This document shows positions 9,669-18,808 of a DNA stretch of 64,000 nt, piece after piece; the stretch's first letter is position 1, and every line of letters begins with the position of its first letter. The stretch lies in NCBI RefSeq assembly GCF_040096015.1, contig NZ_JBBMFO010000002.1, forward strand, positions 1 to 64,000. The letters run 5' to 3'. The notes under the pieces were generated by a model. It had not been told where the DNA came from. It saw only the letters and a list, made by a program, of their open reading frames with translations, and did no database searches. Source of the stretch: Peptoniphilus_A hominis (lineage in GTDB: Bacteria; Bacillota; Clostridia; Tissierellales; Peptoniphilaceae). The position numbers and the translations under genes are program-made.

Positions 9669-9698
9669 TTTACAAATTTTTAAAAGTATTGATATAAT
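9669..9698 (+). promoter_or_regulatory. Likely promoter of the two-component operon
   Basis: TTTACA (9669-9674), an 18-bp spacer and TATAAT (9693-9698), leaving a leader of about 90 nt. A second TATAAT at 9776-9781, directly before the ribosome site, has no convincing -35. Confidence 0.45.
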
Positions 9699-9796
9699 TA
9701 TGTCATGTAAATATAAATTTAAGATGTGGTTATTAGCCTTAACAAAGCTGTCATTAAATATTCACAATTTTTTATTATAATAAAGCAGGTGATTAA

Positions 9797-10468
9797 ATGT
9801 TTAAAATATTAGTTGTTGATGATGAAAAGAGCATAAGAGAAGTTATTAGAACTTATGCTGAATTTGAAGGTCACGAAGTTGTCGAGGCTAGAGATGGCCT
9901 TGAAGCAATAGATAAAGTTCGCGAAGAAGATTTTGATGTAATAGTTATGGATATTATGATGCCAAAGCTTGATGGATTTTCTTCCTACAAAGAAATTAAA
10001 AAGATTAAAGACATTCCAGTTTTAATGCTTTCAGCAAGAAGCGAGGAGTACGATAAATTATTTGGCTTTGAAATTGGAATTGACGATTATGTCACTAAGC
10101 CCTTCTCTCCAAAGGAACTCATGGCAAGATTAAATGTAATTGTAAATAGAAATAATAAGGTTGAAGAAAACAATACAATGGAGTTCGAAGGACTAAAAAT
10201 TGATTTAGACGGAAGAGTTGTCTTTGTTGATGACGAAATTGTAGAGCTTACTCCAAAAGAATACGACCTTTTAGTCTACATGGTTAAGAATAAAAATATT
10301 GCCCTTTCAAGGGACAAGCTTTTAAACCAAGTTTGGGGCTATGATTTTTATGGCGAAGACAGAACAGTTGACACTCACATAAAAATGCTTAGAAATTCAA
10401 TTAAGGAATACAGAAAATTTATTATTACTGTAAGAGGAGTGGGATATAAATTTGATACAAGAAATTAA
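9797..10468 (+). CDS. OmpR/PhoB-family response regulator
   Basis: A 223-residue regulator. The receiver domain occupies about 1-115, with the acidic pair DDE at 8-10, phospho-acceptor D52 in VIVMDIMMP, a Ser at about 82 and K103 in TKPF. A winged-helix DNA-binding domain covers about 125-220 (LTPKEYDLLVYMVKN..GEDRTVDTHIKMLR). It should bind direct-repeat promoter sites once phosphorylated by the partner kinase encoded next. The target genes are not apparent. It overlaps the kinase gene by 17 nt. Confidence 0.92.
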   Translation: MFKILVVDDEKSIREVIRTYAEFEGHEVVEARDGLEAIDKVREEDFDVIVMDIMMPKLDGFSSYKEIKKIKDIPVLMLSARSEEYDKLFGFEIGIDDYVTKPFSPKELMARLNVIVNRNNKVEENNTMEFEGLKIDLDGRVVFVDDEIVELTPKEYDLLVYMVKNKNIALSRDKLLNQVWGYDFYGEDRTVDTHIKMLRNSIKEYRKFIITVRGVGYKFDTRN

Positions 10469-11888
10469 AGAAATAAGGAGAGTAAAAATTGACAAAAACA
10501 GCATCCTATTTAAGTTGTGGAAGTCCTTTGTAATTTTTGCTGGACTAATTTTAATTTCTATTTGGCTTTTTCAAACAGTTTTCTTGTCAAGCTTTTATGA
10601 AACTTTGAAAATTCGTGAAGTTACAAAGGTGGGCAACGAACTGAGAAGTGATTATAATTCCGAAGATTTTGAGACAAAACTTTCCAATTATGCCAACACA
10701 AAGGGCCTTGAGATAAAAGTCTTAGACGAAAATGGCGCTTGGGTCTTTCCTCTAAGGTTGTTTGACGAATTTGTTGAGAGACCTAGAATGATTTGGGAAA
10801 ATTTTGACAAGTTTTTTGGTTCACTAAAAAGGGATAACAGGACTTATAAAATTTATACAGTTAGGTATGAAAACTTAAAGGACCCATCAATTATTTATGC
10901 AGGCTACCTTGGAAACACTGATGGAGAAGATTATTATCTCTACATAAATTCAGTTTTAAAGCCGGTGGACGCAACAGTTGATGTAATAAGAAGAATTTTA
11001 ATTATTATTTCTTTCTTGGCTCTTATTTTTGCATCAATAACTGCATATTTTGTTTCAAGAAGACTATCAAGACCCCTTGTAAGGATGTCAAACACTGCCA
11101 AGGAACTTGCCAAAGGAGACTATAAGGTTCAGTTTAGGAAGGGCGAATACACAGAAATCGACGACCTTTCCAACACCCTTAACTATGCAAAAAATGAACT
11201 TACAAAGACAATTGAAATGAGAAAGGACTTAGTGGCAAATGTAAGTCACGACTTAAAGACGCCACTTACTGTTATAAAGTCCTATGGCGAAATGATTAGG
11301 GACATATCTGGTCCAAATGAAACTTTGAGGAACAAACACCTTGAGACAATTATCAATGAATCTGACAATTTAACTGCCCTAGTAAATGATTTGCTGGATC
11401 TTTCAAAAATTGAATCTAATCTTGAAGAGATTAAAAAGGAAGAATTTGACTTAGAGGATTCTGTCCATGAAGTCTTAGATAGGTTTAAAATCAATAAAAA
11501 TTATTCTGATTACAGTTTTGTAATTGATTCGCAGGGTGACACGAGAATTTTAGGTGACAGGTCAAAAATAAATCAAGTCATTTATAATTTAATAAACAAT
11601 GCCATAAATTATTCGCCAGTAAATAAGGAAATCAAGTTAGTAATTAGAGGCGATGAAGAAAAAACTGAATTTCACTGCATGGACAGGGGAATAGGCATCG
11701 AGGAAGAGGACATCAAGGGCATTTGGGACAGGTTTTATAGGGTGAGAAACAACCACACGAGACCAGAGATTGGAACAGGTCTTGGCTTATATATTGTGAA
11801 GACCATAATGGAACTTCACGGCTACGAATATGGCGTTAACTCAAAAATAAATGAAGGCTCAGACTTTTATTTTATTGGAAGTAAATAG
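10452..11888 (+). CDS. Membrane sensor histidine kinase with HAMP domain
   Basis: A 478-residue kinase. Transmembrane segment 1 lies at about 24-46, an extracytoplasmic sensor region at about 47-175 and transmembrane segment 2 at about 178-202. HAMP runs about 203-255, the DHp domain has phospho-His H266 in VSHDLKTP, and the ATPase domain has N box NLINNAINYS, DRGIGI and GTGLGLYIVK. It should phosphorylate the regulator encoded upstream. The start is uncertain: TTG at 10452 lies 11 nt after GAGGAG inside the regulator gene, while a clean AAGGAG at 10475-10480 precedes an in-frame ATT at 10488. Either yields the full set of domains. The signal sensed is unknown. Confidence 0.9.
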   Translation: MIQEIKEIRRVKIDKNSILFKLWKSFVIFAGLILISIWLFQTVFLSSFYETLKIREVTKVGNELRSDYNSEDFETKLSNYANTKGLEIKVLDENGAWVFPLRLFDEFVERPRMIWENFDKFFGSLKRDNRTYKIYTVRYENLKDPSIIYAGYLGNTDGEDYYLYINSVLKPVDATVDVIRRILIIISFLALIFASITAYFVSRRLSRPLVRMSNTAKELAKGDYKVQFRKGEYTEIDDLSNTLNYAKNELTKTIEMRKDLVANVSHDLKTPLTVIKSYGEMIRDISGPNETLRNKHLETIINESDNLTALVNDLLDLSKIESNLEEIKKEEFDLEDSVHEVLDRFKINKNYSDYSFVIDSQGDTRILGDRSKINQVIYNLINNAINYSPVNKEIKLVIRGDEEKTEFHCMDRGIGIEEEDIKGIWDRFYRVRNNHTRPEIGTGLGLYIVKTIMELHGYEYGVNSKINEGSDFYFIGSK

Positions 11889-11906
11889 TTAAAAAAATTT
11901 TTTTGA

Positions 11907-11932
11907 ATCGACTAGAGATAGTCGATTTTTTT
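11907..11932 (+). terminator. Terminator of the two-component operon
   Basis: Stem ATCGACT/AGTCGAT with a 6-nt loop and seven T residues. Confidence 0.85.
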
Positions 11933-12212
11933 ATGCTCATTTTTACAATTATTTTTCGTGGATAAGAGAAAATTTGAAAAATATTTTAGAAATTATTTTT
12001 GTGATTATTTTATTTTCGAATTATAAAAAGTAAATCTTAAAAATTTTTTATTTCCAAATTATTAAAGTCTAAAAAAATTTTAAAATACAAGAAAAATGTT
12101 TTCAAAATAAAACAATTTTTTATATTAAATAAAATTTAGTGCCATTAGTCCCCATTTTTAAAAACTAATTAAAAGACTAGAAAATGGCGACTTTATGTAG
12201 TAAAATTAACTT
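11933..12212. other. AT-rich intergenic spacer, no gene seen
   Basis: About 280 bp of very AT-rich DNA with no coding frame that has a ribosome site. An in-frame ATG at 12184 could extend mraZ by 28 codons, but that extension runs through the MraZ operator boxes and is rejected. A promoter for the division cluster must lie here or just after, but no -35/-10 pair stands out. Confidence 0.5.
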
Positions 12213-12259
12213 AAGTGGAGCGAAGTGGCATAAAAAAACATATAAATGGAATAAAGTGG
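12213..12259 (+). promoter_or_regulatory. Probable MraZ operator: phased AAGTGG boxes
   Basis: AAGTGG occurs at 12213-12218, 12223-12228 and 12254-12259, with a weaker AAATGG at 12244-12249. Starts are 10, 21 and 10 bp apart, so all boxes fall on one face of the helix. MraZ proteins are known to bind short G-rich boxes repeated every 10 bp upstream of their own gene. The array ends 9 bp before the start codon, so bound MraZ would block the cluster promoter or initiation. The last box also supplies the GTGGAG ribosome site. Confidence 0.65.
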
Positions 12260-12267
12260 AGAATAAA

Positions 12268-12696
12268 ATGTTAATAGGCGAATTTAGACATAACCTAGAC
12301 CCAAAGGGCAGAATTACAATTCCATCAAAGTTTAGAGAGGACCTTTCTGTATTTGTAATGACGAAGGGTTTAGACGACTGCCTATTTTTATATCCAAAGG
12401 ACCAGTGGGAGAAGATTGAAAACAAATTAAAAGAGCTTCCAATGACTAATAAAGCTGTTCGTTCCTTTGTAAGAACATTTTTCTCTGGCGCAGTAGATTG
12501 CGTACTAGACAAACAGGGAAGGGTGCTTATAGCAGAAAATTTAAGAGATTATGCAAATCTTGAAGATAAATGCGTAATTATAGGTCTTTCCAATCGTGCA
12601 GAAGTTTGGTCTGAAGAAAATTGGAATAGATACAATGAAGAGGAAGCACTTTCTTATGAAGAACTTGCTGAAAAGATGTCGGAGTTGGGAATATAA
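12268..12696 (+). CDS. mraZ: Transcriptional regulator MraZ
   Basis: A 142-residue protein made of two AbrB-like swapped-hairpin modules, each with the DxxxR signature (LDPKGRI near residue 10 and LDKQGRV near 80). Family length is about 143. The start at 12268 is chosen because MLIGEFRHNLD is the canonical N terminus and GTGGAG precedes it; a longer reading frame from 12184 would cross the operator. MraZ forms ring oligomers and represses its own division and cell-wall operon. The stop overlaps the rsmH start by one base. Confidence 0.93.
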   Translation: MLIGEFRHNLDPKGRITIPSKFREDLSVFVMTKGLDDCLFLYPKDQWEKIENKLKELPMTNKAVRSFVRTFFSGAVDCVLDKQGRVLIAENLRDYANLEDKCVIIGLSNRAEVWSEENWNRYNEEEALSYEELAEKMSELGI

Positions 12697-13634
12697 TGGA
12701 TTTTTCACATAAAAGTGTCCTTTTAAATGAAACAATTGAAGGATTAAATGTTAGAAAGGGAAAAATTTATCTCGACGGGACTCTTGGTGGAGCAGGTCAC
12801 AGTTACGAAATCCTAAAAAAACTTGATGGCACTGGACTTTTAATTGGCATAGACCAAGACCAAGAGGCACTTAAGGCTGCAAGAGAGAGACTTTCTGAAT
12901 TTAAAAATGTAGAATACTTTAATTTAAATTACATAGACTTTGAAAAAGCACTAGATGAGCTTGGTATTGAAAAGATTGACGGAGTCCTACTTGATATAGG
13001 CGTTTCATCCTATCAATTTGACAATCCAGAGAGAGGGTTTTCCTATAGGTTTGACGCACCACTTGATATGAGAATGGATAAGAGTCTAGAAATTTCTGCC
13101 AAGGACATTGTAAATACATATAGTGAAGATGAAATCACAGAAATTATTAGGGAATACGGCGAAGAAAAATGGGCTTCAAGAATTTCTAAATTTATTGTCC
13201 AAGAGAGAAAAAATAAAAAAATTGATACAACTTTTGAACTTGTTGAAATAATAAAAAATGCTATTCCTGCTGGAGCGAGGAGAAATGGTCCACATCCTGC
13301 CAAGAGAACTTTCCAAGCCCTAAGGATTGAAGTAAATAAGGAACTTGATGTTCTTAAGAACTCCATTGATAAATTTGTCCACAGATTAAATCCTGGCGGA
13401 CGAATTGCAATTATCACTTTTCATTCCCTTGAAGATAGAATTGTAAAAAATTCCTTTAAATATTTGGAAAAGGACTGTATATGTCCACCTACTTCTCCAA
13501 TATGCACCTGCAATAAGAAGAGGGAAATAAAAATTATCACTAGAAAACCAATTACTGCAAGTGAAGAGGAATTAAAGGAAAATAATAGATCACACTCAGC
13601 AAAACTGCGAATTGCCGAAAAATTAGAGGTGTAA
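12696..13634 (+). CDS. rsmH: 16S rRNA m4C1402 methyltransferase RsmH (MraW)
   Basis: A 312-residue SAM methyltransferase acting on 16S rRNA C1402. N-terminal HKSVLLNETIEGL, SAM loop DGTLGGAGHS, the LLDIGVSSYQFD motif and the C-terminal SHSAKLR motif all match. Length is normal. It is the second gene of the mra cluster, its usual place between mraZ and ftsL. Confidence 0.97.
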   Translation: MDFSHKSVLLNETIEGLNVRKGKIYLDGTLGGAGHSYEILKKLDGTGLLIGIDQDQEALKAARERLSEFKNVEYFNLNYIDFEKALDELGIEKIDGVLLDIGVSSYQFDNPERGFSYRFDAPLDMRMDKSLEISAKDIVNTYSEDEITEIIREYGEEKWASRISKFIVQERKNKKIDTTFELVEIIKNAIPAGARRNGPHPAKRTFQALRIEVNKELDVLKNSIDKFVHRLNPGGRIAIITFHSLEDRIVKNSFKYLEKDCICPPTSPICTCNKKREIKIITRKPITASEEELKENNRSHSAKLRIAEKLEV

Positions 13635-13635
13635 A

Positions 13636-14043
13636 ATGGTAAAAAGATTAACTAAAATTTCAAATAAAAGTTATAATAGATATAAGAATCAACTTTTAAG
13701 TAATAAGCCTTTTATTTTTACTTTGGCAATTGTTATAATTATATTTGCTGCAATTTTGATTTTGTATTCACAAATAGCAGGACTTGATAGAGAAATTTTA
13801 AAGCAAAAGGCTGAAATTGATGAATTAAATAAAACTAAGATAACTCTTGTAGGTGAGATAAAAGCTGTAAAATCTTCAGCACAAATTGCTGAAGAAGCTA
13901 TGTATAAACTTGGCATGGTCTATCCTTCTGAAGACCAAATAGTTTATATTGATTCTGGGGAAGAAAAGAAGCTTGGAGATATTAATTACAATGTTTTCTT
14001 AAGTCCCATTGTCTCAGTCCTCAGATCCTTTACAAGAGATTAG
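13636..14043 (+). CDS. ftsL: FtsL-like division protein
   Basis: A 135-residue bitopic membrane protein: a basic cytoplasmic head (about 1-25), one transmembrane helix (about 28-50), then a heptad-like coiled coil at about 52-95 (AGLDREILKQKAEIDELNK). The topology, size and position between rsmH and the division PBP identify it as FtsL, although FtsL sequences are poorly conserved. It would pair with DivIB and FtsB to activate septal synthesis. Confidence 0.8.
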   Translation: MVKRLTKISNKSYNRYKNQLLSNKPFIFTLAIVIIIFAAILILYSQIAGLDREILKQKAEIDELNKTKITLVGEIKAVKSSAQIAEEAMYKLGMVYPSEDQIVYIDSGEEKKLGDINYNVFLSPIVSVLRSFTRD

Positions 14044-14053
14044 GAGGATATAA

Positions 14054-16516
14054 TTGAAAAATAATAAATTTAAAGCTAGAGATAAGAAAAAGAAAGGTGG
14101 ATTTACAAGGCACACTGACCATGCCAATAGATTCATATTTATATTTTTTATCTTTCTAGCTTTTTTATTTGTTGTACTAATAGCTAAGCTTTTGTACATA
14201 CAAATTGTCCAATCAGAAGAATTAACTATTGCTGCCTTAAACCAACTTACTAGGACTGAAGTAATAAACTCAAATCGTGGAATAATTTATGACAGAAACA
14301 ATAAAGAGATGGCTGTAAACATTACTAAGTGCAATGTTTTTTACAACATGGATTATTTTAAGCAGGGTAGAGAAGAAAGTGATAAGGACTTTAAAGATAG
14401 AAAAGAAAAAATTTATGACGAAGATGCAGAGACTATATCAGAAGTAACTGGCATAGAATTTGATGAAATAAGAGGCCTTATGCATGGCGACAAGGTTGTG
14501 AGACTTGCCACGAATATTGACAGAACTAAGGCCATGCAGTTAAAGGATTTGAGAGCAGAAACACTTAAAGAAAATCAAGGCAAAAAGAAGAATTTGAAGT
14601 ACAACTTGTTGCCAATTTCCATTGACGATGTGACAAGAAGACTCTATCCCTTTAACAACCTTGCCTCTTACATCATTGGTTTTACCAATGACGAAAATAT
14701 TGGTCAATATGGAATAGAAGCAAGTTACGATGAAGAACTTGCAGGTATTTCTGGCAAAAATGTTTCCTTAAAGGACAATGCACAAAATAAAATTCCACTA
14801 ACTGACGAGGAAACTTATGCACCTAAGGAAGGCTACTCTGTAGTTTTGTCCATAGATTCAAATATTCAACAGTTTGCAGAAACGGCTGCAGAAAATGCAA
14901 AAAAAGAGAACAATGCAGATAAGGTATCAGTAATAGTACAAGATACAATGACTGGTGAAATTTTGGCAATGACAACTAAGGATGACTACAATCTAAATGA
15001 CCCAAGAGCTCCTATTAACGAAAAGCAGGAGAAGGAGTGGAAAAATTTAGATGAGGATGAGAAGATGGAAATCCTATATGACAACTGGAGAGACTTCAAT
15101 GTAAATGACCAGTATGAGCCAGGTTCTACCTTTAAACTTATAACTGCAGCAGCTGCTATTGAAGAAAATACTTCTCAACCTGATTCACAATATTCTTGCC
15201 AAGGTAGCATGAAGGTAGGTGACAGAAGACTATCCTGTACAAGTCATACTAGAGGAATGAAAAGTCTTGCCAAGGCAATAGAAGAGTCCTGTAACATGAC
15301 TATGATTCAAGTTGGTCAAGATTTGGGTCCAGAGAAATTTTTAAAATACATTAAAGCCTTTGGATTTGGAAGAAAAACTGGCATAGAACTTTATGGTGAG
15401 TCCGTAGGTCTTATACCAGCATCTGCTGATGACATAGGAAAGGTAAAGCTTGCCACAATGTCATATGGACACTCAATTGCAGTTTCTCCACTTCAACTAA
15501 TAAATGCAGTAAGTGCAATTTCCAATGGTGGATTTTTAAATAAACCAACACTGGTAAAAGAATTAGTTGATGCCAATGGAAATGTTATTGAAAAGAAGAG
15601 AACTGAACTTAGAAGAAGGGTAATTTCTGAAGAAACTTCTGAAAAGATGAAATACATGATGAAAAGAGTTGTAGATAATGGAACAGGAAAACTTGCTCAA
15701 GTTCCTGGTTATCAAATAGGCGGTAAGTCTGGTACTGCAAATATTGCCACAACTACTGGCTATTTAGATGCCTACAATTCATCCTTTGTCGCTGTTGCAC
15801 CACTTAATGACCCAAGGCTAACTGTACTTGTAGTTATAAATAATCCTAAGGGCGGAATACTTGGTAGTGTTGTTGCAGCACCAGTTGTTCAAGAAATTTT
15901 AAGCAAATCTTTAAATTACATGAAAATTCAAAAAACTGAGGAAGTTGATGAAAAGGAAGACTTTGTAACAGTTCCCGATGTGGAAGGATTGCTCTTAGAA
16001 GATGCAGGAAAGATTTTACTCAAATCTGGACTTAGATTTGATACCAATGCTAAGGGAGTGGAAAATTATTCTGTTGTCTTAAATCAAAATCCATCACCAG
16101 CTTCTTATGTATTAAAAGACTCCATAGTGGATCTTGCTATTAATGATAAGGACAGCGGTATTTTAGTAATGCCTGATCTATCGAGAAAGACTAGAAAAGA
16201 AGCTATATCTATTTTAAATTCTATGAATATAGAGTATAATATCAGAGGAAATGGCGACTTTATATCACAAAGCCCTAGAGCTGGCAAAAAAATAAGTGGC
16301 GATGCTACTATTACTATTAATTACACAAAATTAAAGGATGAAGATCTTCTGGATGAAGAAAATTCTAAAGCTAATAACAACATCGAAACAAACAATAAAA
16401 ATTTAAAGGAAGAAAGCTCTAGTAAAAAGAAAAAATCTTTAAAAAATAATAAAGATACAAAGAATGAATCAAATGATAATGAAAATTCAAATAAAGGAAA
16501 AAGAAAAAAGGACTAG
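14054..16516 (+). CDS. Division transpeptidase (class B PBP, FtsI/PBP2x-like) with PASTA domains
   Basis: An 820-residue class B penicillin-binding protein. A basic cytoplasmic tail and a transmembrane helix (about 33-56) come first, then the dimerisation domain, then the transpeptidase domain with the active-site Ser in GSTFKL, the SCNM motif (ESCNMTM) and KSGTAN. Two C-terminal PASTA domains follow (from about residues 636 and 705). It cross-links septal peptidoglycan with FtsW. Residues after about 770 are a Lys/Asn/Glu-rich low-complexity tail, unusual for this family. The start is TTG at 14054, behind AGGAGG at 14042-14047. Confidence 0.93.
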   Translation: MKNNKFKARDKKKKGGFTRHTDHANRFIFIFFIFLAFLFVVLIAKLLYIQIVQSEELTIAALNQLTRTEVINSNRGIIYDRNNKEMAVNITKCNVFYNMDYFKQGREESDKDFKDRKEKIYDEDAETISEVTGIEFDEIRGLMHGDKVVRLATNIDRTKAMQLKDLRAETLKENQGKKKNLKYNLLPISIDDVTRRLYPFNNLASYIIGFTNDENIGQYGIEASYDEELAGISGKNVSLKDNAQNKIPLTDEETYAPKEGYSVVLSIDSNIQQFAETAAENAKKENNADKVSVIVQDTMTGEILAMTTKDDYNLNDPRAPINEKQEKEWKNLDEDEKMEILYDNWRDFNVNDQYEPGSTFKLITAAAAIEENTSQPDSQYSCQGSMKVGDRRLSCTSHTRGMKSLAKAIEESCNMTMIQVGQDLGPEKFLKYIKAFGFGRKTGIELYGESVGLIPASADDIGKVKLATMSYGHSIAVSPLQLINAVSAISNGGFLNKPTLVKELVDANGNVIEKKRTELRRRVISEETSEKMKYMMKRVVDNGTGKLAQVPGYQIGGKSGTANIATTTGYLDAYNSSFVAVAPLNDPRLTVLVVINNPKGGILGSVVAAPVVQEILSKSLNYMKIQKTEEVDEKEDFVTVPDVEGLLLEDAGKILLKSGLRFDTNAKGVENYSVVLNQNPSPASYVLKDSIVDLAINDKDSGILVMPDLSRKTRKEAISILNSMNIEYNIRGNGDFISQSPRAGKKISGDATITINYTKLKDEDLLDEENSKANNNIETNNKNLKEESSSKKKKSLKNNKDTKNESNDNENSNKGKRKKD

Positions 16517-16528
16517 GACGGAAGTAAT

Positions 16529-17479
16529 ATGAATTATATAGTAAATGTATTGTTGGGATTAATTTTTTCACTGATTTTTGGAAGAATTTTTATTCCTATG
16601 TTAAAAAGATTGCACGCAGGTCAAAGTATAAGAGAGGATGGACCCCAAAGCCACATGAAAAAAAGTGGGACGCCAACTATTGGTGGACTTATATTTTTAG
16701 CTTCTGCAATAATTACAACTTTAGTCACTGGAAACTTTAAGGTATCTGTCTTAATGATACTTTTCTCCACACTTGCCTTTGGGGCAGTGGGCTTCATTGA
16801 CGATTATATAAAGGTTGTGAAGAAGAGAAATCTAGGTCTTCGTGCCTACCAAAAACTTCTTTTACAAATTATTACTGCAGTGATCTTAATAATTTACCAA
16901 TATAATTCTAAAAATATGGGGACAGACCTATACATTCCCTTCTTAAAGGACTACAGATCCATTGGAGTTTTTTATGTTCCCTTTATAATTTTTGTAATTG
17001 TAGGAACTGTAAATTCAGTAAATTTAACTGATGGCTTAGATGGACTTTCAACTAGCGTTACAATAATTTGTCTATTATTTTTTAATGTAGTTGCTGTAAA
17101 GTTTCAAAGATACGAAATAGCAGCCTTCTGCTTGGCGCTTGCAGGTGCCTTAATGGGATTTTTGGTCTTCAACAAGTATCCAGCCAAGGTTTTTATGGGA
17201 GACACAGGGTCTCTGGCACTGGGTGGAGCAATTTCTGCAATTGCCCTTCTCTTAAATGTGCCACTAATTCTTCCTATAGCAGGTGGAATATATTTTATAG
17301 AAACTCTCTCAGTAATTATCCAAGTCGTAAGCTTTAAGACTAGGGGAAAGAGAGTATTTCTCATGTCACCACTTCACCATCATTTTGAACAAAAGGGTTG
17401 GCATGAGAAAAAGGTAGTTGCAGTATTTTCATTAGTTGAATTTATACTTTGTATAATTTCATATTTAATTTTATTTTAG
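16529..17479 (+). CDS. mraY: Phospho-MurNAc-pentapeptide transferase MraY
   Basis: A 316-residue multipass membrane enzyme that loads UDP-MurNAc-pentapeptide onto undecaprenyl phosphate to make lipid I. Hallmarks are the GTPTIGG loop, the FIDDYIKV Asp pair, NLTDGLDGL, FMGDTGSLALGG and the MSPLHHHFE motif. About ten transmembrane segments are evident and the length is standard. It lies between the PBP and murD in cluster order. Confidence 0.97.
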   Translation: MNYIVNVLLGLIFSLIFGRIFIPMLKRLHAGQSIREDGPQSHMKKSGTPTIGGLIFLASAIITTLVTGNFKVSVLMILFSTLAFGAVGFIDDYIKVVKKRNLGLRAYQKLLLQIITAVILIIYQYNSKNMGTDLYIPFLKDYRSIGVFYVPFIIFVIVGTVNSVNLTDGLDGLSTSVTIICLLFFNVVAVKFQRYEIAAFCLALAGALMGFLVFNKYPAKVFMGDTGSLALGGAISAIALLLNVPLILPIAGGIYFIETLSVIIQVVSFKTRGKRVFLMSPLHHHFEQKGWHEKKVVAVFSLVEFILCIISYLILF

Positions 17480-17488
17480 GTGATAGAC

Positions 17489-18808
17489 ATGTTAGAAAAC
17501 AAAAATATTCTTATAATGGGTTTTGGCGTAACGGGAAAGGCAACTTTAAAATTTTTAAAGGAATTTCCCTGCAAAATTTACATTTATGACAGCAATTTAG
17601 ATCTTCAAAAGTTAAATGTGGATGAAGATTTTATAATTTTTAAGGAAGAAGATTTAGATAAAATTGATTTAATAGTCAAAAGTCCAGGAATTTATCCCTT
17701 CCACGAACTTTTAGTAAAGGCTAGAGAAAAAAATATAGAAATTATTTCCGATATTGAGCTTAGCTACAGAAATTTAAAAACAAATAATGTAGTTGCAGTT
17801 ACTGGTACAAATGGAAAAACAACAACTACTACAATTATTGGCGATATTTTAAGAAGAAAGTCAAAAACCTTTGTGGTTGGCAATATAGGTAAGGGTATCT
17901 TAGAAATAACTGAAGAAGCAAAAAGTGATGACTATGTAGTTATTGAAGCTTCATCCTTCCAATTGGAGCACACAAAATTATTTAAGCCACATATTGCACT
18001 TTTAACTTATGTAACAAGCGACCACCTAGACTGGCACAAGACTACTCAAAATTATGTTGACGCAAAATTTAAAATTTTTGCCAATCAAGATGAAGATGAT
18101 TATGCAATTTTAAATTACGAAAATAAAGACCTTGCTGAAAACTACAATTTAAGGGGCAAAAAATATTATTTTTCAATGCACAAGATTTCTGAAAGAGGAG
18201 CCTTCCTTGATAAGGGAAAAATTCATTTTAATGACGGCGAAAAGGTAGAAGAAATTTTAGATGTCAAGGACATAAAAATCCCTGGAGATCACAACATTAA
18301 AAACATTATGGCTGCCATTATTGCAAGCAAACTTTTAAACATTGATACAGAAACTATAAGAAAGAGCATTATATCCTTTACTGGCGTTGAACACAGAATT
18401 GAGTTTGTAAGAGAATTAGATGGAGTAAAATACTACAACGACTCCAAGGGAACTAATCCAGATTCAACTGAAGTTGCAGTTGCAGCTATGGATGGGGATG
18501 TAATTCTCATAGCAGGTGGCTATGATAAAGGTGCAAGCTTTGATGATTTAATTGAAAAATCTAAAAACAAATTAAAAACAGTAATTTTATTTGGTGAAAC
18601 TGCAGAAAAATTTTCAAATTCTTGCAAAAAATCAGAGATTGAATTTTATATTGTAAAGGATTTAAACAAGGCTGTTGAACTTGCAAAGAAATTGTCAAAA
18701 GATGGAGATGATGTGCTTTTATCCCCAGCTTGTGCATCCTGGGATATGTACAGTGATTATGAAGTGAGAGGACGACACTTTAAAGATTTAGTTAGAGAGT
18801 TGGTATAG
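17489..18808 (+). CDS. murD: UDP-MurNAc-L-alanine:D-glutamate ligase MurD
   Basis: About 439 residues. It adds D-Glu to UDP-MurNAc-L-Ala with ATP. The N-terminal Rossmann domain starts with ILIMGFGVTG, the central ATPase has VTGTNGKTTTT, and HNIKNIMAA and EHRIEFV/YNDSKGTNPD complete the Mur ligase signature. I place the start at ATG 17489, 4 nt after AGGTGAT; a GTG at 17480 would leave no ribosome site. The stop directly abuts the ftsW start. Confidence 0.95.
   Translation: MLENKNILIMGFGVTGKATLKFLKEFPCKIYIYDSNLDLQKLNVDEDFIIFKEEDLDKIDLIVKSPGIYPFHELLVKAREKNIEIISDIELSYRNLKTNNVVAVTGTNGKTTTTTIIGDILRRKSKTFVVGNIGKGILEITEEAKSDDYVVIEASSFQLEHTKLFKPHIALLTYVTSDHLDWHKTTQNYVDAKFKIFANQDEDDYAILNYENKDLAENYNLRGKKYYFSMHKISERGAFLDKGKIHFNDGEKVEEILDVKDIKIPGDHNIKNIMAAIIASKLLNIDTETIRKSIISFTGVEHRIEFVRELDGVKYYNDSKGTNPDSTEVAVAAMDGDVILIAGGYDKGASFDDLIEKSKNKLKTVILFGETAEKFSNSCKKSEIEFYIVKDLNKAVELAKKLSKDGDDVLLSPACASWDMYSDYEVRGRHFKDLVRELV

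Noticed and set aside
12184..12267. N-terminal extension of mraZ by 28 codons
   Set aside because: The extension lies across the MraZ operator boxes, has no ribosome site, and the family starts at MLIGEFRHNLD.
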